From Psychroflexus planctonicus (GTDB lineage: Bacteria; Bacteroidota; Bacteroidia; Flavobacteriales; Flavobacteriaceae), in the NCBI RefSeq assembly GCF_014640195.1, contig NZ_BMGM01000001.1, positions 372,001 to 436,000 of the forward strand: a stretch of 64,000 bases of DNA, written 5' to 3'. Below the pieces are notes generated by a model. That model saw only the letters and a program-made list of their open reading frames with translations, was not told where the DNA came from and did not search any database. Below are positions 9,315 to 17,923 of the stretch, piece after piece (within the stretch, counting starts at the first letter, position 1; each line of letters opens with the position of its first letter). A program made the translations under genes and the position numbers.

Positions 9315-10301
9315 ATGTATCCTAATCAACGTTTTAGAAGACTTAGAACCAATCAAGCTATTCGCAGTTTAGTTAGAGAAACAAGCTTAAGCCCAAACGA
9401 TTTTATTGTTCCTTTGTTTGTGGTAGAAGGCAAAAACGTGAAAGAAGAAATTGCTTCTATGCCTAATTATTTCCGCTTGAGTTTAGACCATTTAACTCAG
9501 GAAGTGAAAACACTCTGGCAAATGGGGTTAAAGTCGGTTTTACTCTTTGTAAAAGTAGATGAAAAGTTGAAAGACAATGCCGGTGCAGAAGCTATTAATC
9601 CCAACGGATTAATGCAACGTGCCATAGACACCGTAAAACAAGCTGTTCCAGAAATGCTAGTCATGACAGACGTAGCCTTAGACCCTTATTCAGTTTACGG
9701 ACACGATGGAATTGTACAAAATGGTGTTATTGAAAACGATACCACCAATTTGTTTTTAGCGGAAATGGCTGTAAGCCATGCTAAAGCTGGTGCCGATGTG
9801 GTTGCACCAAGCGATATGATGGATGGCAGAATTCAAGTCATGCGTCAGCGTTTAGAAGATGAAGGTTTTTACCATACAGGAATTATGAGTTATTCTGCAA
9901 AATACGCATCTGCATTTTACGGACCATTTCGCGATGCTTTAGATTCTGCGCCAGTAGATGTAAAAGACATACCGAAAGATAAAAAAACCTACCAAATGGA
10001 TCCTGCAAACCGAAAAGAAGCCATTAAAGAAACACTTGCAGACGTTCAAGAAGGTGCAGATATTGTAATGGTTAAACCCGGTTTATGTTACTTAGATATT
10101 GTTCGAGATTTGGCCAACCAAGTACAACTTCCCATCGCCGTTTACCAAGTTAGTGGCGAATATGCCATGATTAAAGCCGCTTCAGAAAAAGGCTGGCTGG
10201 ACCATGATGCGGTAATGCTAGAGCAATTATTGGCCATAAAACGCGCAGGTGCCAGTTTAATTGCTAGTTACTTTGCAAAAGATGCTGTACAATTGCTCTA
10301 A
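9315..10301 (+). CDS. hemB: Porphobilinogen synthase (delta-aminolevulinic acid dehydratase)
   Basis: Condenses two 5-aminolevulinate molecules to porphobilinogen in haem biosynthesis. The 328-residue length is normal. Both Schiff-base lysine regions are visible: SAKYASAFYGPFRDA and MVKPGLCYLDIVRD, followed by the signature VYQVSGEYAMIKAA. The metal-site region DVALDPYSVYGHDG has Asp/Tyr rather than the Cys-rich zinc site, which points to the magnesium-type enzyme. It is tightly packed between rfbB and an ABC ATPase gene. Another haem gene candidate, hemJ, lies near 19.4 kb. Confidence 0.96.
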   Translation: MYPNQRFRRLRTNQAIRSLVRETSLSPNDFIVPLFVVEGKNVKEEIASMPNYFRLSLDHLTQEVKTLWQMGLKSVLLFVKVDEKLKDNAGAEAINPNGLMQRAIDTVKQAVPEMLVMTDVALDPYSVYGHDGIVQNGVIENDTTNLFLAEMAVSHAKAGADVVAPSDMMDGRIQVMRQRLEDEGFYHTGIMSYSAKYASAFYGPFRDALDSAPVDVKDIPKDKKTYQMDPANRKEAIKETLADVQEGADIVMVKPGLCYLDIVRDLANQVQLPIAVYQVSGEYAMIKAASEKGWLDHDAVMLEQLLAIKRAGASLIASYFAKDAVQLL

Positions 10302-10306
10302 CCACT

Positions 10307-11281
10307 ATGCTAAAAGTAAACCACTTACATTTTGCTTATACCAAAGAAAAACCAACGCTACAAAACATCAATTTTGAAGTAAAAAAAGGTGAACATGTTG
10401 CGGTTATTGGCGAAAGTGGTTGTGGGAAAAGTACTTTATTACATCTTATTTTTGGAAATTTAGACCTAGATGAAGGGGAGATTTTTTGGAACGAAAAAAA
10501 AGTACTCGGCCCTGCTTATAATTTAATTCCGGGTCTTGACGATGTAAAATTACTCACACAAGAATTCGATTTAATGCCGTTTACTAGCGTTGAAGAAAAC
10601 CTAAAAAAACACCTTTCCCGAATGAACCCTGAAGAAAATGAAGTTATTTCTCAGGATTTATTAAAAACCGTAGACTTACTAGAATTGGCTACAACTAAAG
10701 TAAAATATTTAAGCGGCGGACAAAAACAGCGCGTTGCACTAGCACAAGCTTTAGCTAAAAAACCAAACTTAGTTTTACTAGACGAACCTTTTAGCCATAT
10801 AGATCAATACAAGAAAAATCAGTTGAGAAGAGAGTTGTTTTCATATTTAAAAAAAGAAAAAATAACCTGTTTATTTGCCACCCATGATGTAAAAGACATG
10901 CTTTCCTTTTCAGATAAAACCTTGGTATTAGAAAAAGGCAAAATGCTAGATTTTAGAACCCCAGAAGAGCTTTACCTGCAACCTAAATCTTATAAAGTGG
11001 CTTCTTTATTTGAAGAAGTGAATCTTATTTCTGGAGAATTTTTAGGTGGGAATTCAGCTCAAAATTATGTGGTTTACCCGCATGAAATTGAACTAAACCT
11101 TTCAAATAAGCAGTGGGAAGCAGAAGTGAAACAATCTTATTTTATGGCAGATCGATACTTAATTTCGCTTCAATTTAAGCAGCAAATTCTTTTTGCTTAT
11201 CATCATTCAAAACTAGCTAGAGGTAAAAAGGTTTCTTTGCATTTTTCAGTAGCAAACTTAGAAGACCGCCTTATTGATTAA
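10307..11281 (+). CDS. ABC transporter ATP-binding protein (PotA/FbpC-like)
   Basis: A 324-residue ATPase subunit with Walker [10 protein letters not shown] near residue 38, signature [15 protein letters not shown], Walker B LVLLDEPFSHID and an H-loop ATHD. The last roughly 90 residues form a beta-rich, TOBE-like regulatory domain, as in polyamine or ferric-iron importer ATPases. No permease or binding protein is adjacent, so the substrate cannot be inferred. It is the last gene of the plus-strand run that starts at the M23 peptidase. Confidence 0.85.
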   Translation: MLKVNHLHFAYTKEKPTLQNINFEVKKGEHVAVIGESGCGKSTLLHLIFGNLDLDEGEIFWNEKKVLGPAYNLIPGLDDVKLLTQEFDLMPFTSVEENLKKHLSRMNPEENEVISQDLLKTVDLLELATTKVKYLSGGQKQRVALAQALAKKPNLVLLDEPFSHIDQYKKNQLRRELFSYLKKEKITCLFATHDVKDMLSFSDKTLVLEKGKMLDFRTPEELYLQPKSYKVASLFEEVNLISGEFLGGNSAQNYVVYPHEIELNLSNKQWEAEVKQSYFMADRYLISLQFKQQILFAYHHSKLARGKKVSLHFSVANLEDRLID

Positions 11282-11290
11282 TTTCAGCTT

Positions 11291-11310
11291 GCCTGTTCAG
11301 TCAGACAGGT
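11291..11310 (+). repeat. Short imperfect inverted repeat after the ABC ATPase gene
   Basis: CCTGT and ACAGG arms enclose 8 nt, inside a GCC...GGC frame. There is no T tract, so it is a poor terminator. It may be part of a small dispersed repeat. Confidence 0.3.
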
Positions 11311-11427
11311 TCGGCATCGTAAATTTGAAAATTTTATTTTAGTTACAATGTAAATATCTTCCTTAGATTAAAAATTAAAGTGAATGTTTAGCTGCACAAT
11401 CAAAAAAAATACAAAATAGAACTCAAT

Positions 11428-11856
11428 TTAATTGAAAACGCGAATAACATTTCCGTTCTCTTCTACTCTATAATTAAAGAGTCCAAATTGAAGTTCTCCA
11501 GACTCTAAGGGTTGTCCATCTACTAAGCTGTAGGCATTTGGTGGCTCGCAAGTGGTTTCAGCAGATAAACCTTGTATTTGTAAGCGAGTACAGTCTCTGG
11601 GAACTTCGTTAGGATCTGATGCATCCCATGCTACAATTCCTGGACCTGTGTTTACTATAATTATTCCATCGTTGCCAACTCCAGGGTAATAAACTGCATT
11701 TCCTGGAAAGTTTAGAGAATTATATTGAGGTAAATTGGTGTTTATTGTTACATCAATTCTCAAATTTAATAAATATGGATTCTCTCTTCGCATATCGTCA
11801 TCTTCACATCCTAAAAATAGAGTACTTATTAATAAAAGTGTCCATATTTTTTTCAT
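11428..11856 (-). CDS. Small lipoprotein, Rieske-like but lacking cluster ligands
   Basis: A 142-residue protein with a lipoprotein signal ending in LFLGC (Cys17). The body resembles flavobacterial Rieske-fold lipoproteins: a strand before AWDASDP, a Cys, a second Cys-containing loop at TCEPPNAYSLVDGQPL, then LFNYRVEENGNVIRVFN. The CxH and CxxH pairs that bind a 2Fe-2S cluster are absent. If the fold assignment is right, the cluster has been lost. The gene is divergent from greA, and the two -7 boxes are nearly abutting. The lipoprotein call is firm; the fold is an inference. Confidence 0.75.
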   Translation of the reverse strand: MKKIWTLLLISTLFLGCEDDDMRRENPYLLNLRIDVTINTNLPQYNSLNFPGNAVYYPGVGNDGIIIVNTGPGIVAWDASDPNEVPRDCTRLQIQGLSAETTCEPPNAYSLVDGQPLESGELQFGLFNYRVEENGNVIRVFN

Positions 11857-11877
11857 ATTGAATTGAATTTAAACTAA

Positions 11878-11908
11878 ATTGATAATAAAAACAAAATTAG
11901 TACATTTG
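11878..11908 (+). promoter_or_regulatory. Putative greA promoter (ATTG-N19-TACATTTG)
   Basis: The -7 box TACATTTG (11901-11908) is exact, and ATTG, one base from the -33 consensus TTTG, is 19 nt upstream. The expected start, near 11914, is at the foot of the leader hairpin. On the minus strand TAATTTTG (11892-11899) offers a -7 box for the divergent lipoprotein gene. Confidence 0.55.
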
Positions 11909-11914
11909 TACTTG

Positions 11915-11945
11915 GAATCCTGCCAGAGCGGGATTCTTTATTTTT
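11915..11945 (+). promoter_or_regulatory. Terminator-like hairpin in the greA leader
   Basis: GAATCC pairs with GGATTC, extended by one U-G and one G-C pair to 8 bp, with a 6-nt loop. TTTATTTTT follows. It begins at the predicted transcription start and ends 22 nt before greA's start codon, so it could attenuate greA or protect the 5' end. Confidence 0.5.
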
Positions 11946-11966
11946 ATATGTTTAAACGAAGGAGTT

Positions 11967-12440
11967 ATGAGTAAAGTATCTTATTATACTGAAGAAGGAC
12001 TGAAAAAATTGAGAGCTGAGCTAGATCAGCTACGCGATGTAGAGCGTCCAAAAGCTTCACAAGCCATTGCTGAAGCAAGAGACAAAGGAGATTTGAGTGA
12101 GAATGCAGAATACGATGCAGCTAAAGAAGCGCAAGGAATGTTGGAAATGCGCATTTCAAAACTAGAAGAAGTGGTTGCCAATGCAAGAGTGATAGATGAG
12201 TCGCAATTAGATACTTCAAAAGTATTGATTCACTCAAACGTGAAATTGAAGAATACAGCCAACCAACAAACGGTTACATACAAATTAGTAGCTCAAAGTG
12301 AAGCAGACTTAAAAACAGGAAAAATTTCTGTTGATTCTCCTATTGGAAAAGGGCTTTTAGGCAAAAAAGCTGGCGAAACTGCTGAAATTACTGTTCCTAA
12401 CGGAAAAATTACTTTTGAAATTATAGAAGTTAGTCGATAA
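11967..12440 (+). CDS. greA: Transcription elongation factor GreA
   Basis: GreA inserts a coiled coil through the RNA polymerase secondary channel and stimulates cleavage of backtracked RNA. The 157-residue protein is full length: an N-terminal coiled coil with the acidic tip GDLSENAEYDAAKE at about residues 41-54, then an FKBP-like C-terminal domain ending VPNGKITFEIIEVSR. A strong Shine-Dalgarno-like AAGGAG at 11959-11964 fixes the ATG, which is unusual here because nearly all other genes in the window lack one. A terminator follows. Confidence 0.97.
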   Translation: MSKVSYYTEEGLKKLRAELDQLRDVERPKASQAIAEARDKGDLSENAEYDAAKEAQGMLEMRISKLEEVVANARVIDESQLDTSKVLIHSNVKLKNTANQQTVTYKLVAQSEADLKTGKISVDSPIGKGLLGKKAGETAEITVPNGKITFEIIEVSR

Positions 12441-12463
12441 TTCTAACTTTTTTACAATAAAAG

Positions 12464-12490
12464 CTTGGTGAGAAATTACCAAGTTTTTTT
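12464..12490 (+). terminator. Intrinsic terminator after greA
   Basis: CTTGGT and ACCAAG arms with an 8-nt loop are followed by seven T residues. The T tract overlaps the 3' end of the convergent exosortase-associated gene. Confidence 0.8.
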
Positions 12491-12929
12491 ATGCTTTGTC
12501 TTTTTGTACTTTGTGCTGATAATAAAAAGCGGGTAACAAAATTATCACAAACAAAGGCTGTATTAAAAAGCGCCGCACATAAAATAAAGTGCTGTATAAT
12601 TCTGGTGTAAGTTGGTGAATTAAAATTATTTTTGTGAGCATTAACACTATAAAAGCTACCCCATAAAAAACCAACGAAAACTTTAATACAGATTTTTTAG
12701 GAAAGGCAATCCAAATAGCAAAAAGACTGATTATTGTATTTAGAAAATATCGAAAAGCAGTATTGATGTATAAGTTTAATTCGTCAATATTTGGTGGCGT
12801 TTTTTGCAGATAATTCCCTTTGTAAAAATCGATAAAAGGATCTGTAAAAAGTTCTGTTTGAAACATTCTTACAAGTGCCAATAAAACAAAAGAAAAGAAA
12901 ATTAAGCCTATTTTTAATGCTTTATTCAT
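12489..12929 (-). CDS. Exosortase F system-associated membrane protein
   Basis: A 146-residue inner-membrane protein with about four predicted helices. Its position directly downstream of xrtF, overlapping it by 8 bp, matches the dedicated partner found beside exosortase F in Flavobacteriia. The biochemical role of this partner is not established; it probably assists XrtF. No sorting substrate with an obvious exosortase C-terminal tripartite signal was noticed in the window. Confidence 0.82.
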   Translation of the reverse strand: MNKALKIGLIFFSFVLLALVRMFQTELFTDPFIDFYKGNYLQKTPPNIDELNLYINTAFRYFLNTIISLFAIWIAFPKKSVLKFSLVFYGVAFIVLMLTKIILIHQLTPELYSTLFYVRRFLIQPLFVIILLPAFYYQHKVQKDKA

Positions 12930-13479
12930 CTTTTAAAGTTTTTGGTTTTTGGTAGCGATTTACCCAAATAATCCACAAAAGAAATACTACACCATAGATA
13001 AATAATGGAAACAAGATTTCATGCAATAAATCGGTATATTGAGGATAATGATAAATGCCTATGGTAATTAATGCAATCCGTAAAACATTTAAAGTGTAAA
13101 TTAAAACGGAACCTCCAAAAATAAACAAAAGTGTTTTTTTCCATCCGGAGAAAAATGCTAAGATAAAAGACAGAAATAAAATAATAACACTTACTGCATT
13201 ACAACCTTCGATTACTTGAACAACAAACTGGTCTTTGATGCCAATTCGCACCGATGCATTTTTTTCATAAGCCATGCTAAACGTTTCGTAGCCCAATGCT
13301 TGCAAAACACTTTCGGTTTGCACTGCAACTAAATGCGTTATGTAATCTGGAAAATAAGTTTCTGAACTTCCTAAATGAAGATACAATTTATATCCTGCTG
13401 CAAGAATTAGGTAGCTTCCAAAAAAAATAAGAAGAAACTTTACAACCGCTTTATTTTTTTGAATGAATGTAAAATTCAA
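12922..13479 (-). CDS. xrtF: Exosortase family protein XrtF
   Basis: A polytopic membrane transpeptidase-like protein of 185 residues. The exosortase catalytic triad can be read as Cys93 in VIEGCNAVSV, Arg134 in NVLRIALI and His153 in LLHEILFP, in the usual order and spacing. Exosortases are thought to process and sort C-terminally tagged secreted proteins, comparable to sortases. Translational overlap with the next gene indicates a two-gene operon. It is divergent from the GAF protein gene. Confidence 0.9.
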   Translation of the reverse strand: MNFTFIQKNKAVVKFLLIFFGSYLILAAGYKLYLHLGSSETYFPDYITHLVAVQTESVLQALGYETFSMAYEKNASVRIGIKDQFVVQVIEGCNAVSVIILFLSFILAFFSGWKKTLLFIFGGSVLIYTLNVLRIALITIGIYHYPQYTDLLHEILFPLFIYGVVFLLWIIWVNRYQKPKTLKDE

Positions 13480-13542
13480 TTGTTTAAATTTAAAATAGGT
13501 TTAACAAAAATAGGCATTTAAAAAAAGTACTTGGATTGAAAT

Positions 13543-14043
13543 ATGAATACTTTTGCAAAAAAAATGAAATTGGAAAATTTGAAACCGATAATAGATGAGA
13601 TTTGTGCTACTACAGACAACTTTGACACGTTGCTTTTCAGGATTTGTGAAGTATTAAAAAGTGAAGTGAAGCATTACGATTGGGTTGGCTTCTATTTTAA
13701 AAATGGAAACAAAAGAGAACTGAAATTAAAAGCATTTGCGGGTTTACCCACAGACCATGAAATTATTCCATTTGGGAAAGGAATTTGCGGTCAGGTTGCA
13801 GAAAGCAATCAAAATTTTGTAGTTGATGATGTAAATGCGCAAGACAATTACATTTCGTGTAACATTAATGTGAAATCTGAAATAGTAATTCCTTTGTTTT
13901 ATGAGAAGGAAAACATTGGCCAAATAGACATAGACTCGAACACGCTGAATGCATTTACAGAAGAAGATGAAGATATACTAACTTACGTTAATTATAAAGT
14001 AGCTACTAAGATAAAAGAATTGGGTGTTTTTCCAATCTTTTAG
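13543..14043 (+). CDS. GAF-domain protein resembling free methionine-(R)-sulfoxide reductase
   Basis: A single GAF domain of 166 residues. It aligns by eye with the YebR/fRMsr family: YDWVGFYF, FGKGICGQVAE, DVNAQDNYISCN, SEIVIPLF and IGQIDIDS. Two of the three fRMsr active-site cysteines are present (GICG and ISCN); the first, in the strand before GKG, is missing. It may still reduce free Met-R-SO, or be a redox-sensing GAF protein. A second ATG at 13564 is a possible true start, because a TACTTTTG box (13548-13555) overlaps the first codons. Confidence 0.78.
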   Translation: MNTFAKKMKLENLKPIIDEICATTDNFDTLLFRICEVLKSEVKHYDWVGFYFKNGNKRELKLKAFAGLPTDHEIIPFGKGICGQVAESNQNFVVDDVNAQDNYISCNINVKSEIVIPLFYEKENIGQIDIDSNTLNAFTEEDEDILTYVNYKVATKIKELGVFPIF

Positions 14044-14210
14044 CCTGGTTTTGGTTATTCTCAGTTTGTCAAAACTGTTTTAAATAGTAAGATACGAGCC
14101 TTTTTTATGACGTAATATCAGGATATTGCGGAGTAAAAAAGTAAAGTAGATTGCTGTTTAAAACTGAATATTATATTTCGTTCAATAAGAACATCCATTT
14201 ACTGCGTTAA

Positions 14211-14246
14211 TTTTTATCGTGATAGCTATTGCTATCGATCAAAAAA
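14211..14246. terminator. Bidirectional terminator-like hairpin between convergent genes
   Basis: An imperfect stem with a GATAGC-TATT-GCTATC core is extended by ATC/GAT and T5/A6 flanks. It lies between the GAF gene and the CapD-like gene, which converge. Confidence 0.65.
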
Positions 14247-14308
14247 TTACCTTGTAACTAAATACACTTATTGATTTTGACTTTGTAAATATAATCGAAG
14301 TCAGGTTA

Positions 14309-16222
14309 TTAGCCCACTACTTTAGAAGTTACACTTATAGATGCAGGTTTATACTCGGGAACAATTGCCTTTAAAATTTTGATAGCTTTTTGGGTTTGAC
14401 ATGCTTTAATGCCTTCGGTTAGGTCTTCAATTAATTGATAATTTTCTGTATCAAATTCAAAAGAAGATTTTGCAATAAGTATTTTTTGGTGATGTGTAGG
14501 TTGTGTATTTTCTTTATCTGCTAACAATTCTTCATAGAGTTTTTCGCCTGGGCGTAAACCGCTAAAAACAATATCAATATCTTCATTTGGAACATAGCCA
14601 GATAAACGAATCATTTGTTTAGCTAAGTCAACAATTTTTATAGGTTTACCCATATCAAACACAAATATTTCTCCACCTTTTCCCATAGCACCAGCTTCTA
14701 AAACCAATTGACAGGCTTCGTCTATGGTCATAAAAAAGCGAGTAATTTCAGGATGTGTAACAGTAACAGGTCCACCGCTTTCAATTTGTCTTTTAAAATG
14801 AGGAATCACAGAGCCGTTAGAACCCAGTACGTTTCCAAAACGAGTGGTTATAAAAGCCGTAGTATTTAAACGGTTTCTACTTGCAGATTGCACGTATATT
14901 TCTGCGCTGCGTTTAGAGGCACCCATAATGTTTGTTGGATTTACGGCTTTATCTGTAGAAACAAACACAAAGCGTTTTACTTTATGCTTTTGAGATAAAT
15001 CAACTAAATTTTTTGTCCCTAGATAATTCACCATTAAAGCTTCAATTGGATTGGCTTCCATCATGGGTACGTGTTTGTAGGCAGCTCCATGAAATACAAC
15101 TTCAGGAGCATAATTTTCAAACACATATTGCAGGCGATGAACATTGGTTACATCTGCAATAACTTTTTCGTAATTAATTTCAGGATGTTCTTTGTCTAAA
15201 AACACACTCATGTGATGCAGAGGAGTTTCTGCCTGATCTAGCAAAATAATTTTCTTTGGTTCAAAAGGAATTAATTGCCTTACAATATCGCTACCTATAG
15301 AACCTCCTGCTCCTGTTACTAAAACAACTCTAGATTCATATAAACTTCTCAGCTTTCCTTTGCTTAGTTTAATAGGGCTTCGTTGCAATAAGTCTTCTAA
15401 ATTCACTTTCTTTATTCCAGAGGAAATAGATTTATCATCCCAATTTTGCAACTCAGGAAGCTTGTAAACTTTCAGATTCAATTCTAATAGTTGGTTGATT
15501 AACTTAGAATTTGTGTTGGTTAATTTTTGGAGTTTTTCTGCAGAAACAATAACACAAGAACCCTTTTTAACATTATACGAAAGCTGCTCTAAACTGTAAA
15601 TAGGCAAAGTGAAGATTTTAGTTTTCTTGGGTTTGTTATTTTCTGAAATGAAACCTACAATTTCAAACTTTTTTTGTGTGTCCGAAATAATACTTTCGGC
15701 AATAGCCACATCGGTAAGTTCTGTTCCTAAAATATACGCATTGGAAGTACTTTTTGAAGATTGAATAAGCTGATAAGCTCTTTTTACTACAATTCTAAAA
15801 AAATATAAAGATGAAAATGCGATAAAACCATATATAATTACACCAGCATCTACAATTAATTTAACACCATTAAATTGAAAAAGTATTTGGTTTATAATTA
15901 ACGCTGTAACAACAGTAAACAATGTAGTTTGAAGCTGCCTAAAAGCATCTTTAAAACCGGTATACCTTACAATTCCAGCGTAAGAATTGAATACAAAAAA
16001 GTAAACCAACTGTATACCAAAAAGGATAAATAGTTCTTTTGAAAAATCGAAAAAATGAACTAGAGAATCTATTGAAGGCTGTACCGTGTCTATTAAAAAA
16101 AAAGTAAGTTGTAATGCTAGAAAAACAATAAAAGCATCAATAAGTAATATTACTGATCTGGGTACATAATTTTGGGATAATTTCCTAAATACCCGCAGCA
16201 CGAAAAGCTTAATCTTTCTCAA
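14309..16222 (-). CDS. Membrane-bound nucleotide-sugar 4,6-dehydratase (CapD/WbpM/PglF type)
   Basis: The 637-residue protein has four N-terminal membrane helices (about residues 20-150), a first Rossmann-like linker domain, and an extended SDR domain from about residue 310 with GAGGSIGSDI. The catalytic STDKAVNPTNIMGASKR block has Met-x3-Lys in place of Tyr-x3-Lys, typical of the membrane-bound dehydratases acting on UDP-HexNAc. It likely feeds capsule, O-antigen or glycan synthesis. The only start I can find for the first helix is a TTG, with no in-frame ATG nearby, so the start is uncertain. It appears to be a single-gene unit. Confidence 0.88.
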   Translation of the reverse strand: MRKIKLFVLRVFRKLSQNYVPRSVILLIDAFIVFLALQLTFFLIDTVQPSIDSLVHFFDFSKELFILFGIQLVYFFVFNSYAGIVRYTGFKDAFRQLQTTLFTVVTALIINQILFQFNGVKLIVDAGVIIYGFIAFSSLYFFRIVVKRAYQLIQSSKSTSNAYILGTELTDVAIAESIISDTQKKFEIVGFISENNKPKKTKIFTLPIYSLEQLSYNVKKGSCVIVSAEKLQKLTNTNSKLINQLLELNLKVYKLPELQNWDDKSISSGIKKVNLEDLLQRSPIKLSKGKLRSLYESRVVLVTGAGGSIGSDIVRQLIPFEPKKIILLDQAETPLHHMSVFLDKEHPEINYEKVIADVTNVHRLQYVFENYAPEVVFHGAAYKHVPMMEANPIEALMVNYLGTKNLVDLSQKHKVKRFVFVSTDKAVNPTNIMGASKRSAEIYVQSASRNRLNTTAFITTRFGNVLGSNGSVIPHFKRQIESGGPVTVTHPEITRFFMTIDEACQLVLEAGAMGKGGEIFVFDMGKPIKIVDLAKQMIRLSGYVPNEDIDIVFSGLRPGEKLYEELLADKENTQPTHHQKILIAKSSFEFDTENYQLIEDLTEGIKACQTQKAIKILKAIVPEYKPASISVTSKVVG

Positions 16223-16418
16223 AATATGTTCAGTTAGTTAATAACACTATTTAAATCTTGCTGTGGGATTTTGATGTAAAAGTGTGAAATATTTTTTAAA
16301 CTACAAAAAATATATTAATTTTAACTAACATGTAATGAATAATTTACAATTACGTAACAAAATGAATTTATTAGTTATTTATTAATAGTTTAAGTTCTAC
16401 ATAAACAACACCGATAAA

Positions 16419-17102
16419 ATGATTTTAGACTTTGTAGACCTACTTTTTCCTAAAATATGTGCTAGTTGTGATCAAGCGCTTCAAAAAAATGAAATCTGTT
16501 TTTGCACCAATTGCAGAATTGATTTACCAACCACACAAGACTATTCAATAAAAGAAAACGAAACTAAAAAAGTATTTTACGGAAGAATTCCGCTTGAAAA
16601 TGCTTCAGCATTGCTATATTATGAAAAAGGAGGAATTGTTCAAAATTTACTTCATGATTTAAAATACCGTGGCAACCAAAAAGTAGGCGAGGTTTTGGGG
16701 AATTGGCATGCAGAATTATTAGTCGAAAACGGTTGGAAAAATCAATTTGATTGGGTTATTCCAGTTCCAATTCATAAAAAGAGATTAAGCGAACGCGGCT
16801 ACAATCAAGTTGATTTATACGCAGATGCTTTTGCAAAACACATCAATGCTAGATGCGTTAAAGATTTATTACTGAGAAGCCATAAAAGCAGAACACAGGT
16901 TTTTAAAAATAGAATAGCACGAAGTAAAGTTACCAAAAGTGATTTTTACCTGACAGATAATTACGAAGACGTAAGTCAAAAAAAAATATTATTAGTAGAC
17001 GATATTATTACTACAGGTGCAACCATGGAAGCTTGTTGTTCTGAGCTTCTTAAACTTCCTAATGTAAAAATTAGTATTGCAAGCATGGCTTTAGTTAAGT
17101 AG
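16419..17102 (+). CDS. comF: ComF family phosphoribosyltransferase-like protein
   Basis: A 227-residue protein with an N-terminal four-cysteine zinc finger (FPKICASCDQ...CFCTNC) and a C-terminal phosphoribosyltransferase-like fold with the PRPP loop KKILLVDDIITTGATMEACC. ComF family members are associated with DNA uptake during natural transformation; the molecular role is still thin. The 196 bp upstream hold no other gene and no convincing promoter. It converges on the crotonase gene. Confidence 0.9.
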   Translation: MILDFVDLLFPKICASCDQALQKNEICFCTNCRIDLPTTQDYSIKENETKKVFYGRIPLENASALLYYEKGGIVQNLLHDLKYRGNQKVGEVLGNWHAELLVENGWKNQFDWVIPVPIHKKRLSERGYNQVDLYADAFAKHINARCVKDLLLRSHKSRTQVFKNRIARSKVTKSDFYLTDNYEDVSQKKILLVDDIITTGATMEACCSELLKLPNVKISIASMALVK

Positions 17103-17142
17103 CCAAAACCCCAATACTAATTTTTAATGTATATGAATTAGC

Positions 17143-17919
17143 TTACTTAAAATCTGGTTTTTGCTTGTTTAAAAATGCCGTTGTTCCTTCTTTAAAATCG
17201 GAAGTCCCAAATGCTTTTCCAAAAGCATCTATTTCAGATTCAAAACCGTTTACTCCGTCTACATAAGCATCGTTTACTGCTTTTATAGCAGATTCAATAG
17301 CTTGTAATGAATTATTTAGAATTTTTTGAACAATACCATTTACTTTCCCTTCGAGTTCTTCTAACTCACAAACATGGTTAACCAATCCGTAATTTATAGC
17401 TTCTTCGGCAGAAATCATTTTAGCTGTCATAATCATTTCCATCGCTCTTCCTTTGCCAACCAATTGTGGTAAACGTTGAGTTCCGCCATAACCAGGAATC
17501 ACACCTAAGGACGTTTCTGGCAAACCTAATTTTGCGTTGGTACTAGCTACTCTAAAGTGGGCTGCCATAGCCAATTCTAAACCTCCGCCTAAGGCAAATC
17601 CATTTACAGCTGCAATAACTGGTTTTGGAAAATTGGCGATGAAATCAAAAACCAATTCTTGACCTTTTGCGGCTAAATCTTTTCCTTCTCCTACACTATA
17701 ATTAGCAAATTCTGCAATATCTGCTCCCGCAACAAAAGCTTTCTCTCCTGCACCAGTTATAACTACAACTTTTACATCTTCATTAATTTTACACGCTTGT
17801 AAAGCATTGTGAATTTCTTCTAAAGTTGCTCTATTTAATGCATTGAGTTTTTTAGGTCTGTTTATTACTAACTTGGCTACTTTTTCTTCTACTTGTAAAA
17901 TGATGTTCTCAAAATTCAT
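17143..17919 (-). CDS. Enoyl-CoA hydratase/isomerase (crotonase) family protein
   Basis: A 258-residue crotonase. The oxyanion-hole motifs are GAGEKAFVAGADIAEF near residue 60 and NGFALGGGLELAMAAHFRVAS near residue 105. Both catalytic glutamates of hydratases appear to be present, one in GGLELAMA and one in LGLPETSLGVIPGYGGTQRL. It probably hydrates short-chain enoyl-CoA (3-hydroxybutyryl-CoA dehydratase-like), but the substrate cannot be fixed from sequence. It lies 4 bp after the histidine kinase gene and is likely co-transcribed with it. Confidence 0.9.
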   Translation of the reverse strand: MNFENIILQVEEKVAKLVINRPKKLNALNRATLEEIHNALQACKINEDVKVVVITGAGEKAFVAGADIAEFANYSVGEGKDLAAKGQELVFDFIANFPKPVIAAVNGFALGGGLELAMAAHFRVASTNAKLGLPETSLGVIPGYGGTQRLPQLVGKGRAMEMIMTAKMISAEEAINYGLVNHVCELEELEGKVNGIVQKILNNSLQAIESAIKAVNDAYVDGVNGFESEIDAFGKAFGTSDFKEGTTAFLNKQKPDFK

Positions 17920-17923
17920 TGTT

